A stretch of 23,124 bases of DNA from UBA1081 sp964495345 (GCA_964495345.1 CAZBVV010000021.1:1-23124); one strand, 5' to 3'; positions 16,048 to 23,027 are shown, numbered from the stretch's first letter. Notes: generated by a model not told the origin, from the letters alone. Numbers and translations are program-made.

Positions 16048-17148
16048 TTATGTTAATCTTACGGGTAAAATAAGGTAAAGAAATGAATTGCCGGTAGTAG
16101 GTAAAATGCAAACAGGTGAAAGAGGATTTACCATATTTACAAGAATTTCATCTTCATCTCCGGCACGAAGAGCATCAAGAATGTATCTTGACTGAATACC
16201 TATAGAAATGGAATTACCGTCAATGGAAACATCAAGTCTGTCGTTTGCAACGCCTAAAGCTGTTGCTGTAGAAATTTTAAGCTCATTGTCGTTAAAATCC
16301 ATTTTAAGAGGAGCTTTGAATCTGTCTGTAATAAAAGGTGAAACACTTTCAATACACTCTATAAGATTCTTTGTTTTGGCTCTTACAACCGTATTAAATG
16401 ACTGAGGAATTATTGACTCATATTTCATAAACTCACCCTCAAGAAGCCTTGAAATAACAGTATAACCGTTTATTTCAAAAAGAATATGTCTTCTTCCGAG
16501 ACCTATTTTTATGAAATTATCGTCATCAGGAATGAGTTTCATAATTTCACTCATTGTTTTTGCAGGTACAACGAATGAAACATCTTCATCATTATATTCA
16601 ATAAACTCGCGTCTTAATGCAATTCTGTGAGAGTCAATGGCAACAAGTCTTATCTCCCCTGCAACAATCTCAAACTTGATACCCTTGTGAATTACTCTTA
16701 CATCGTTTACCGCAACTGAGAATATAGTCTTTTTAATCATGTCTTTAAGAGTTTTTTGTGAAATCTCTATATTTTTACCGTTTATAATAACAGGCAATTC
16801 CGGATAATCTTTGGGATTGATACCCGTTATGTTATAATCGGTATCTCCGCAATAAATTCTGCACTGTAATTTATCGTCCGTTTCAAATATAACTTTATCA
16901 TAACGAATATGTCTGATAATGTCACAGAATATCTTTGCGTTAAGAATAACGGAACCTTCTTCTATTACATCAGCTTCAATAACAGTTTCAATACCTATTT
17001 CAAGGTCATAACCTGTAAGTTTTACACCGTTTTCAACCGTAGTAAAAAGTATACCTTCAAGAATAGGCATAGTTGTCTTTGTCATAACGGCTTTTTGTAC
17101 GTTTGCGGCCGCTTCGGCAAGTACTGAAGTATTGCATATAATTTTCAT
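16048..17148 (-). CDS. dnaN: DNA polymerase III beta subunit (sliding clamp)
   Basis: 366 aa, the normal length for three clamp domains. The start MKIICNTSVLAEAAANVQKAVMTKTTMPILEGI, described here by its motif TTMPILEG (about 25-32), is typical, as is the C-terminal S.ILPT......YLILPVR(L/M) ending that forms part of the client-binding pocket. DnaN dimers encircle DNA and tether polymerase. No clear Shine-Dalgarno sequence precedes the ATG, which is odd for such a highly used gene; a 6-bp hairpin lies in the leader (17160-17191). The gap to dnaA holds the candidate origin. Confidence 0.97.
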   Translation of the reverse strand: MKIICNTSVLAEAAANVQKAVMTKTTMPILEGILFTTVENGVKLTGYDLEIGIETVIEADVIEEGSVILNAKIFCDIIRHIRYDKVIFETDDKLQCRIYCGDTDYNITGINPKDYPELPVIINGKNIEISQKTLKDMIKKTIFSVAVNDVRVIHKGIKFEIVAGEIRLVAIDSHRIALRREFIEYNDEDVSFVVPAKTMSEIMKLIPDDDNFIKIGLGRRHILFEINGYTVISRLLEGEFMKYESIIPQSFNTVVRAKTKNLIECIESVSPFITDRFKAPLKMDFNDNELKISTATALGVANDRLDVSIDGNSISIGIQSRYILDALRAGDEDEILVNMVNPLSPVCILPTTGNSFLYLILPVRLT

Positions 17149-17159
17149 TTCAAGTGACA

Positions 17160-17191
17160 GTGCGGTTTTCTACATCAGAATGCTTCCGCAC
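17160..17191 (-). promoter_or_regulatory. Hairpin in the dnaN leader
   Basis: GTGCGG (17160-17165) pairs with CCGCAC (17186-17191), leaving a 20-nt loop, 12 bp before the dnaN ATG and covering the position where a ribosome site would lie further upstream. A GGGAG lies just beyond it (about 17194-17200). Function unknown; it may be chance. Confidence 0.3.
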
Positions 17192-17213
17192 ATCTCCCTT
17201 CTTCTTATTTTTC

Positions 17214-17452
17214 GTTTACGGAGTTTACTTTACATAACATAACTTTACTATAATATTAGTAGTAATAGTAGAGGCTGTTTAAACTGTTCAAAACCCTTAC
17301 AAGTGTTGGTTTTTCTGACTTTTTAAGGAAAAAATAATGTTTAAAACAGTGTTTGTATAATGTTTATAAAATAATTCTAAAACAGAATAATAAAATTAAT
17401 GTTCAAACTGTTCAAAAGTTTTATGTTCAAAGTTCAAAACTTTTTCAAAACT
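17214..17452. other. Candidate replication origin (oriC): AT-rich unwinding region, DnaA-trio array and repeated 9-mers
   Basis: The dnaA-dnaN spacer contains, in order on the plus strand, an AT-rich stretch (about 17214-17250), seven consecutive triplets (17251-17271: four TAG, two TAA, one TAT), a 4-bp AGGC, then two head-to-tail 9-mers TGTTTAAAC (17276-17284) and TGTTCAAAA (17285-17293). Related 9-mers in the same orientation follow at 17338 (TGTTTAAAA), 17361 (TGTTTATAA), 17400 (TGTTCAAAC), 17409 (TGTTCAAAA) and 17424 (TGTTCAAAG), the 17400/17409 pair again abutting. The order matches the unwinding system known from B. subtilis: DUE, DnaA-trio, short GC-rich spacer, DnaA boxes. No TTATCCACA occurs here. 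Only the position, trios and repeats are seen; activity is inferred. Confidence 0.6.
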
Positions 17453-18781
17453 TTAATTATTTGAAAACTGCTTTATTATATTATTAACAGAATTTTTTAA
17501 CTTTATATCGTGTGCCATTTTGTCAACTACGATGTCTATTGAGTGCTTTACTGTTGAATGTTTTTTTCCGCCGAATTTATTACCGATATTTTCAAGTGAA
17601 AGACCTGTTACTTCTCTTATAATATACATAGCAACGTGTCTTGCCAAAGAAATATTGGATTGTCTCTTTTCAGAAACTAAATCAGCTTTTGATACATCAA
17701 ATTTATCAGCGACACTTTCTATAATTTCGTCTACTAAAACAGATGTAGGTCTTGTATCTGTTTCAATATCTTTAATTATCTGCTGTATATTACCCATTGT
17801 AGGTTCTATGCCGTGAAGTAATTTCATAGCTGCAATTTTAGTAATTGTACCCTCAATCTGACGCACATTCTCCTGTATTTTTTCTGCTATGTAATTTACC
17901 ATCTGTGGTGTAAGTGAAATATTACTTTCCTGTGCTTTTTGTAATATGATTGCCATTCTCGTTTCGATTTCAGGCGGCTGAATATCAACGATGAGTCCGC
18001 TTTCAAATCTTGTTTTTATTCTGTCATCAAAATCTTCAATTTCTTTTGGCGGACGGTCAGATGTAATAACAATCAATTTATTTGAATTAATAAGGTCATT
18101 AAATGTGTGGAAAAACTCTTCCTGTGTAGATATTTTTTTCTTAAAAAACTGAATATCGTCAATAAAAAGAGCGTCTGCACTTCTGTATTTTTCTCTGAAT
18201 CGTATATTATCGCTTGTTGTAATACATGAAATAAACTCATTAAGGAAGTTTTCACTTGTTGTATATACGATATTTATATTATTGAATCGCTTTTTCAATT
18301 CATTTTGTATAGCCATTATAAGATGGGTTTTACCTAAGCCGGAGTTTCCGTAAATAAATAACGGATTGTAAACTGAACCTAATTCTGATGTTGCAACTCG
18401 CCATGATGCTGCATGAGCAAATCTGTTAGATGCACCAACGATAAAGTTTTCAAAATTAAATACTGAATGAGGGTCATTTGATGTGTTCTGAGGTTCAGTA
18501 TTTTCTGTTTCTTCTTTTTCTTCGCTATCTTCGTTTATTTGTACTTGAAATTCTATTTCGAGGCTAATTCCTAAAACTGCTTCAAATGCTTCTTTAAGTA
18601 TACTGTTAAAATTATCATGTAATATAGTATTTCTGAATTCAGACTGAGAGTAAATAACTACTTTGCCATCAATAAATTCAGGATCTTTTATTTTTAATAT
18701 CCATGTTTTATAACTTGTTTCGGACATTACATTTTTACAGTATTCAAGAACTTCCTCCCATACTTCTTTGAATGATTCCAT
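17453..18781 (-). CDS. dnaA: Chromosomal replication initiator DnaA
   Basis: 442 aa, normal. Domain I (about 1-80), a short acidic linker (about 82-104), AAA+ domain III with Walker A GNSGLGKTH (145-153), Walker B LFIDD (205-209), arginine-finger segment DDRIKTRFESG, and sensor 2 NVRQIEG (305-311). Domain IV DNA-binding region is about 350-442. It forms filaments on origin DNA and recruits the helicase. In domain IV the signature that reads GGRDHTTV in E. coli is GGKKHSTV (404-411): K407 replaces the base-contacting D433 and S409 replaces T435, while H408 and R381 (R399) are kept. The basic loop is ISLAR instead of VARPR. These changes match the absence of canonical boxes nearby. GAGG lies about 11 nt before the ATG. 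Confidence 0.98.
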   Translation of the reverse strand: MESFKEVWEEVLEYCKNVMSETSYKTWILKIKDPEFIDGKVVIYSQSEFRNTILHDNFNSILKEAFEAVLGISLEIEFQVQINEDSEEKEETENTEPQNTSNDPHSVFNFENFIVGASNRFAHAASWRVATSELGSVYNPLFIYGNSGLGKTHLIMAIQNELKKRFNNINIVYTTSENFLNEFISCITTSDNIRFREKYRSADALFIDDIQFFKKKISTQEEFFHTFNDLINSNKLIVITSDRPPKEIEDFDDRIKTRFESGLIVDIQPPEIETRMAIILQKAQESNISLTPQMVNYIAEKIQENVRQIEGTITKIAAMKLLHGIEPTMGNIQQIIKDIETDTRPTSVLVDEIIESVADKFDVSKADLVSEKRQSNISLARHVAMYIIREVTGLSLENIGNKFGGKKHSTVKHSIDIVVDKMAHDIKLKNSVNNIIKQFSNN

Positions 18782-18902
18782 AATATAAATTCCTCTCTGA
18801 ATATTCTGTAATGGGATTTTTTTATTATAATGATTTTATATTAACATTTATAAAAATTGATTATATACGCCTTATAAGCAATATAACACCATTTTGAATT
18901 TT

Positions 18903-18931
18903 ATTATATCATAAAACAGTTTTAAATTCAA
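18903..18931 (-). promoter_or_regulatory. Candidate dnaA promoter
   Basis: On the minus strand TTGAAT (18926-18931), 17-bp spacer, TATAAT (18903-18908). It would leave an untranslated leader of about 115 nt before dnaA. The remainder of the dnaA-rsmG gap (18782-19026) is AT-rich with no DnaA-box-like repeats. Confidence 0.65.
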
Positions 18932-18964
18932 GCATTTAGATAATATTTTATCATTATATTTTAC

Positions 18965-18993
18965 TTGACAAAACTCTCTGTAAATATTAAAAT
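18965..18993 (+). promoter_or_regulatory. Promoter of the rsmG operon
   Basis: TTGACA (18965-18970), 17-bp spacer, TAAAAT (18988-18993), 33 bp before the rsmG start. It is divergent from the dnaA promoter, about 33 bp apart between -35 boxes. Confidence 0.75.
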
Positions 18994-19026
18994 TTATTTG
19001 TATTAAAAAGAAGGAAAATCAATATA

Positions 19027-19740
19027 ATGTTTATTTCAAAAGAACTTTTAACCGAATCATGTTTAAATTTCGGTGTTGTATTATCTTCGCAGCAAATTGA
19101 TAAGTTTGATGCATATGCAAAAATGCTTGTAGAATATAATGAAAAAGTAAATCTTACAGCTATTACTCAACCGGATGATATTGTTGTAAAGCATTTTGCA
19201 GACAGCCTTGCCGTAAAAAAATTTTTTCCCGGTGAAATAAAAGGCTCATTAGCTGATGTAGGAACAGGTGCAGGTTTTCCCGGAATGCCTCTTTTGATTA
19301 CTACTCCGGATCTTAAAGTAACTTTTTTTGATGCGGTAAATAAAAAACTTGATTTTATAAGATACGTTAAGTCTGAATTGGAACTTAGTGCAGATGTTAT
19401 TCATTCGAGAGCAGAAGATGCAGGAAAAATGCCTGAATACAGGGAACAATTCGATTTTGCTACTGCCAGAGCTGTTGCTCAGCTTAGAATTTTATCCGAA
19501 TTCTGTTTACCTTTAGTTAAAATAGGCGGATACTTTGTATCTATGAAAGGATCTATTTCTCAGGAAGAAAAGACTTTTGGTATTGCATCTTTTAAAAAAG
19601 TCGGGGCTGAATTGTATGATGATATTTTTTATAATATTCAAAACGGTGACGAAAGAAATATTATAATTGCAAAAAAAATATCGCATATTTCGCCTAAATA
19701 TCCCCGTAATATGTCTCAAATATCTAAAAAACCCTTGTAA
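19027..19740 (+). CDS. rsmG: 16S rRNA (guanine-527-N7)-methyltransferase RsmG
   Basis: 237 aa, normal. Motifs in order: VNLTAI (41-46), HFADSL (56-61), the SAM-binding loop ADVGTGAGFPG (76-86), ARAVAQL (147-153), MKG, and the C-terminal KYPRNMSQISKKPL, the usual GidB ending. It methylates G527 of 16S rRNA using SAM; loss gives low-level streptomycin resistance in studied species. AGAAGG precedes the ATG by 12 nt. The rsmG-ParB/Noc order is the conserved arrangement on the right side of Firmicutes origins, although the gene is here divergent from dnaA. Confidence 0.97.
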   Translation: MFISKELLTESCLNFGVVLSSQQIDKFDAYAKMLVEYNEKVNLTAITQPDDIVVKHFADSLAVKKFFPGEIKGSLADVGTGAGFPGMPLLITTPDLKVTFFDAVNKKLDFIRYVKSELELSADVIHSRAEDAGKMPEYREQFDFATARAVAQLRILSEFCLPLVKIGGYFVSMKGSISQEEKTFGIASFKKVGAELYDDIFYNIQNGDERNIIIAKKISHISPKYPRNMSQISKKPL

Positions 19741-19801
19741 AATACTTATTGCTTTAATTAATTTTTATTTTCACTCTACAAAATTCACTTAATTTTTTAT
19801 T

Positions 19802-19857
19802 ATCCTTGATGTATTATCTTGTTGTAAACGGAAATACCTCAAGGATTTAATTTTTTC
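19802..19857 (+). terminator. Weak terminator or attenuator between rsmG and the ParB-like gene
   Basis: ATCCTTGA (19802-19809) pairs with TCAAGGAT (19839-19846) across a 29-nt loop, followed by TTAATTTTTT. The stem ends about 20 nt before the next start codon, so partial readthrough is plausible. Confidence 0.45.
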
Positions 19858-19867
19858 GGTGGTGTAG

Positions 19868-20704
19868 ATGAATAGTTATTTAAAATATAAGTGTGTTGGT
19901 TCTGTTGTTTTAATTCCCTGTGAAATCATAGACCCTAACCCTTATATAATAAAAACAAAAATTGAATCATCCTTTATTGACGAACTTGCAATTTCAATTA
20001 AAAATATCGGTATAATTCAGCCTTTGTTGGTAAGGAAAATTGACTGCCGTTATCAAATTGTTTCAGGTGAAAAACGCCTCAGAGCTGCCGTACAAGCTGA
20101 TATGTCTGTAGTTCCCTGTATTATTATTAATATTTCTGATTTACAAGTTGCGGTTTTTACTCTTTCAGACATTATTAACCGGAAAAACATAAATTATTTT
20201 GAAATAGCTCAGCTTATACATAGCATTATTAAAAATTTTAACATTTCTGTAGAGCTTTTATCTCAGTTGATAGGTGTAAAAGTTGATTATATTTATGATA
20301 AATTAAAGCTTTTAAGTCTTAGCGACAATATAAAGCATTTAATTAATGTTAATTTTCTTTCTGAAGAATATGCAAAAGCTTTATTAAAAATTAAAAATGA
20401 ACGTTCACAAATTAATGCCCTTGAATATTTTATTTCTAATAAGATTTCTGTGGAACAAATTGAAAACTATATTAATTTACTTTTGTCACCTGCTATGTTG
20501 ACTGCAAAAACAAAAATTATAAAGCTTAAGGATATTAAAATATTTATAAACACTTTTAACCATGCGGTAGATACTATGCAAAAAGCCGGTATTGATGCGG
20601 TTGCCGAACAGCACGATTTTAATGATTGTATTGAATATGTTGTCCGAATACCGAAAAAGACCACCTCTCCGGTCAATTTTACTGAATATATCGGCTCTGC
20701 ATAG
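19868..20704 (+). CDS. Diverged ParB/Noc-family DNA-binding protein
   Basis: 278 aa, the size of B. subtilis Noc and Spo0J. The CTP-binding N-domain shows I.PNPY (about 21-26), GIIQPLLVR (48-56) and GEKRLRAA (67-74, family GERRxRA). A helix-turn-helix region follows (about 110-150) and then LSEEYAKALLKI (164-175), equivalent to the LSxGHARALL block, and a C-terminal dimerisation region. Family role: CTP-gated DNA clamp loaded at a palindromic site, for chromosome segregation (ParB) or nucleoid occlusion (Noc). Several usually conserved residues differ: the QPR after PNP is absent, and GKSR before the recognition helix reads GVKV. Position next to rsmG favours Noc, but the only palindromes seen nearby are parS. 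No ParA gene follows. Identity as family member sure, subtype unsure. Confidence 0.85.
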   Translation: MNSYLKYKCVGSVVLIPCEIIDPNPYIIKTKIESSFIDELAISIKNIGIIQPLLVRKIDCRYQIVSGEKRLRAAVQADMSVVPCIIINISDLQVAVFTLSDIINRKNINYFEIAQLIHSIIKNFNISVELLSQLIGVKVDYIYDKLKLLSLSDNIKHLINVNFLSEEYAKALLKIKNERSQINALEYFISNKISVEQIENYINLLLSPAMLTAKTKIIKLKDIKIFINTFNHAVDTMQKAGIDAVAEQHDFNDCIEYVVRIPKKTTSPVNFTEYIGSA

Positions 20705-20752
20705 ATTCTATATATCCATATCTTTTTCTTTCACACCCACATCCAAACAGCG

Positions 20753-20778
20753 GACAGCCGGTTTTTTTGCCGGCTGTC
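20753..20778. terminator. Hairpin between convergent ParB-like and ATPase genes
   Basis: Perfect 9-bp stem GACAGCCGG (20753-20761) and CCGGCTGTC (20770-20778) with loop TTTTTTTG. It lies between two convergent genes and could end both transcripts, but neither side has a proper T-run after the stem. Confidence 0.55.
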
Positions 20779-20783
20779 TGTTG

Positions 20784-21854
20784 TTATGTTTCACGTGAAA
20801 CATTGTCAAAAACTGTTTTTATCAATTTTTCTTTTATATCGTTGACTTTATTATAATCCATAGCTTCAATATAATAACTCTCCAAAATATCGTGTGCTGA
20901 TTTGGCAATTTGTAAGGATTTTACTGCTTCATCTATCATTTCTTTTTTAGACTTATTTAAAAATGCTAATGCAGTTTTATGATTAATTAACATGTTTTTA
21001 TCAATAAATCTCTCAGTAGAGATAGTTTTATATATTTCAGAATTAATGGAATGAAAATTGTTAGATGTAAATACTCCGATTTTCACATCTGTAAAAATAA
21101 TATGTTCTGTTTTTGTTTTTGGTGATAACGGACAGTTATACTTTATTAAGTTTGCGTTTTTATCTTTAATTAACGATGCTGTTATATATTGTGAAATATT
21201 ATAATTATCTTTGATTATTATTATCTTTTTACAACCGTTTATAAATGTATCATAATTAACTGTAACTCCCATAGGTGTAACAGCACTTAATAATCTTATT
21301 TTATCTTTTTGATTTTTCGGAGGAAGCTTTTTAAGTTCAATTAATCTTTCAGTGAATCTCTCAATCTTCTCAAAATTAATTAACGGGTAAATTATCTGAT
21401 TTATTTCATCATCTATAAGTTTTACCGTTTTTAAATATTTGATACATTTTTGGTGAGCTTTTGAACAAGTCATTGATATCATTTTGATTTTAGACGTGTT
21501 TTCTTTTAATTTGTCCGTATCCCAACATTCACTCAAATTAACTAAGTGCTCGCATACTCCCGGGTATATTGGTTCTACAATATGCGGCGATGTTCCGTCA
21601 CATACAGATACTTTCAGCTCAGGTATAATTACCCCGTCAAGGCTTTCAGGGTCGGATGAACATGGAATTTTATCTACATTTAAATCTAATTTAAGTGCAA
21701 CATCTGCTACAGCTTTCATTAATGTTGATTTCCCTGTTCCAGGACCTCCTTTAATTATGTATATATTCCATTCATCTTGCGGGTCGTATAATTCGTTAAA
21801 CAATGAATAAAAACCATACGGTGTATTTGCTCCTAAAAAATACGATGATTGCAT
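20784..21854 (-). CDS. P-loop ATPase, PRK06851-like family of spore-forming Firmicutes
   Basis: 356 aa. The N-terminal FLGANTPYGFYSLFNEL leads to a strong Walker A, IKGGPGTGKSTLMK (about 34-47), and a cysteine-containing SSDPESLDGVIIPEL block (about 66-80). The pattern matches uncharacterised Clostridia/Bacilli ATPases known as PRK06851. It is not a ParA: the deviant KGG..K Walker motif of ParA is absent. The role is unknown. GGAG lies 8 nt before the ATG. Two perfect parS palindromes bracket the gene; the first covers its last five complete codons, encoding VSRET with N-V, just before the stop, so the C-terminus NVSRET is dictated by the parS sequence. Confidence 0.75.
   Translation of the reverse strand: MQSSYFLGANTPYGFYSLFNELYDPQDEWNIYIIKGGPGTGKSTLMKAVADVALKLDLNVDKIPCSSDPESLDGVIIPELKVSVCDGTSPHIVEPIYPGVCEHLVNLSECWDTDKLKENTSKIKMISMTCSKAHQKCIKYLKTVKLIDDEINQIIYPLINFEKIERFTERLIELKKLPPKNQKDKIRLLSAVTPMGVTVNYDTFINGCKKIIIIKDNYNISQYITASLIKDKNANLIKYNCPLSPKTKTEHIIFTDVKIGVFTSNNFHSINSEIYKTISTERFIDKNMLINHKTALAFLNKSKKEMIDEAVKSLQIAKSAHDILESYYIEAMDYNKVNDIKEKLIKTVFDNVSRET
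20787..20802. other. parS: parS site 1 (inside the ATPase gene)
   Basis: A perfect TGTTTCACGTGAAACA, the conserved ParB-binding palindrome, with one extra matching pair on each side (20786-20803). It overlaps the last codons of the ATPase gene. Confidence 0.95.
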
Positions 21855-21919
21855 CTATATCACTCCAGTTAAATTTGATTACTATATGTTTATGCGGATA
21901 TAAGATGTCCTGTTACAAA

Positions 21920-21935
21920 TGTTTCACGTGAAACA
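21920..21935. other. parS: parS site 2 (intergenic)
   Basis: A second perfect TGTTTCACGTGAAACA, extended to 18 bp at 21919-21936, lies 65 bp upstream of the ATPase start codon and 1,133 bp from site 1. It could also affect ATPase transcription. Confidence 0.95.
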
Positions 21936-21946
21936 TTCACATATGT

Positions 21947-21982
21947 ATATATTATAGGTATTATATAATACTTATAATATAT
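21947..21982. repeat. AT-rich 36-bp near-perfect palindrome next to parS site 2
   Basis: Two 18-nt arms meeting between 21964 and 21965 pair fully except for one G-T position (21957 with 21972). It lies 11 bp from parS site 2 and 5 bp from the sleB-like stop codon. There is no T-run after it, so it is not a standard terminator. Confidence 0.7.
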
Positions 21983-21987
21983 GTTAA

Positions 21988-22728
21988 TTAAATGGCGAAA
22001 TAATGTCTGCCTATAACTGTTACAACTGTGCGTGTTCTTATCCATTGGTTTGCAGTCTTTGAAGGATTGTAATAGTATATAGCTCCCCCGGTGGGATCCC
22101 ATCCGTTCAGAGCATCTTCAGCTGCTTTTTTTGAGGTTGCACTCGGTTCAACAGACCAGTTACTATCGTATACACAATCGAAAGCACCTGACTGATAAAC
22201 TACACCTGCAATAGAATCAGGAAAAGATGAGTGGTTAACACGGTTTAATATAACTGCTCCTACTGCTACCTGTCCTATATAATTCTCACCTCTCGCCTCC
22301 CCTTCAATAACTTTTGCTAAAAGATATTTGTCATTAGAAGAATATCCTGATGTGTATGAAGAACCTAAACCTAAATATAAAAGTGTTTTCGGACCGGCGA
22401 TACCGTCTGCGGTTAATCCGCAATTTCTTTGAAAAGATATAACTGCTTTTTGTGTGTTTTTACCGTAAATACCGTCAATGTTTCCTGTATAATATCCTAA
22501 CTGTTTTAACTTTCGTTGTATTCTTCTTACTTCATCTCCTCTTGAACCTAATTTTGATAAAACGTATTCAACGGTAGAATCTGAATTGTTGTTATTATAT
22601 ATGACGTTGTATACTGCCGACATGTACTCGACCATTTCGGTCATTAAAATAGTTAATAAAATTATTACCATAATTTGCCATAATTTTTTGTACAGGTTTT
22701 TTTTACTTTTAAAATTAAATCTGTTCAC
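21988..22728 (-). CDS. sleB: SleB-like spore-cortex/cell-wall hydrolase
   Basis: 246 aa. A basic N-terminus with a membrane helix (about 17-33) leads to a peptidoglycan-binding domain 1 (about 58-117: GSRGDEVRRIQRKLKQLGYY...G.YG..T..AV..FQ...GL..DGI.G..T, described by motif) and a Hydrolase_2 domain (about 136-246). The latter has the EARGE motif with the probable catalytic Glu144 and QVAVGAVILNRV. In spore formers SleB is a lytic transglycosylase that degrades cortex muramic-lactam during germination; other Hydrolase_2 proteins act on vegetative wall. The start is GTG at 22728, with GGAGGT 9 nt ahead; no ATG is better. The combination supports a spore-forming host. Confidence 0.87.
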   Translation of the reverse strand: MNRFNFKSKKNLYKKLWQIMVIILLTILMTEMVEYMSAVYNVIYNNNNSDSTVEYVLSKLGSRGDEVRRIQRKLKQLGYYTGNIDGIYGKNTQKAVISFQRNCGLTADGIAGPKTLLYLGLGSSYTSGYSSNDKYLLAKVIEGEARGENYIGQVAVGAVILNRVNHSSFPDSIAGVVYQSGAFDCVYDSNWSVEPSATSKKAAEDALNGWDPTGGAIYYYNPSKTANQWIRTRTVVTVIGRHYFAI

Positions 22729-22881
22729 TGTTATATGACCTCCGAATTCTTATTTACTTATATATTGTGTAATATTACAGTTAAAATGACGATTAAATTG
22801 TGGTTAAAAAGTATTAAAATACCAATATGTTGTACACTAAAAAAATGGCTGTACAAAGCTGAAAAAATATTATAAAAACTG

Positions 22882-22910
22882 TTGACAAATTAATTTTTCT
22901 GTGATATTAT
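22882..22910 (+). promoter_or_regulatory. rRNA operon promoter P1
   Basis: TTGACA (22882-22887), 17-bp spacer, TATTAT (22905-22910), predicted start near 22917. The upstream 22840-22880 is A/T-rich, as in UP elements of rRNA promoters. Of the 396-bp gene-free end (22729-23124), 22729-22839 shows only AT-rich sequence and the sleB-like ribosome site. Confidence 0.85.
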
Positions 22911-22916
22911 ATGCAA

Positions 22917-22970
22917 GCCGTAAGACGAGTGGTTAACACCTTGGCTGAGTAGTTCCAACTCGGAGGCGGC
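22917..22970 (+). ncRNA. Structured leader at the 5' end of the P1 rRNA transcript
   Basis: GCCG (22917-22920) pairs with CGGC (22967-22970) and CGAGT-GG (22926-22932) with CC-A-ACTCG (22955-22962), forming an interrupted long hairpin that begins at the predicted P1 start. A9 and further A/T follow. Not a terminator, since the downstream run is A. A leader structure rather than a proven separate RNA. Confidence 0.45.
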
Positions 22971-22992
22971 AAAAAAAAATTTAAAAAAACTC

Positions 22993-23021
22993 TTGACAAA
23001 TAAGTTTGAATGTGATATAGT
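22993..23021 (+). promoter_or_regulatory. rRNA operon promoter P2
   Basis: TTGACA (22993-22998), 17-bp spacer, TATAGT (23016-23021). The -35, part of the spacer (ending TGTGA) and -10 closely copy P1 111 bp upstream, so the promoter module is duplicated. Predicted start near 23028. Confidence 0.9.
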
Positions 23022-23027
23022 ATATAG

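Noticed and set aside
18782..19026. oriC in the dnaA-rsmG gap
   Set aside because: The gap is AT-rich but has no repeated 9-mers, canonical boxes or trio array; divergent promoters explain it.
21484..21810. A 108-codon frame antisense to the ATPase gene
   Set aside because: It mirrors the Walker A region of a convincing gene on the other strand and shows no motif of its own.
20784..21854. ParA/Soj partner for the parS sites
   Set aside because: The ATPase has a standard Walker A GGPGTGKST instead of the ParA deviant motif, and the rest of the protein matches another family.
22780..22800. Sporulation-sigma promoter for the sleB-like gene
   Set aside because: A CATTTTA-like -10 can be seen on the minus strand, but no matching -35 at the right spacing; too weak to report.
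22917..22970. tRNA-like appearance of the segment between the rRNA promoters
   Set aside because: GGTTAAC and paired ends suggest a tRNA at first sight, but there is no T-arm GTTCRA with proper spacing, no anticodon arm and the length is only 54 nt.
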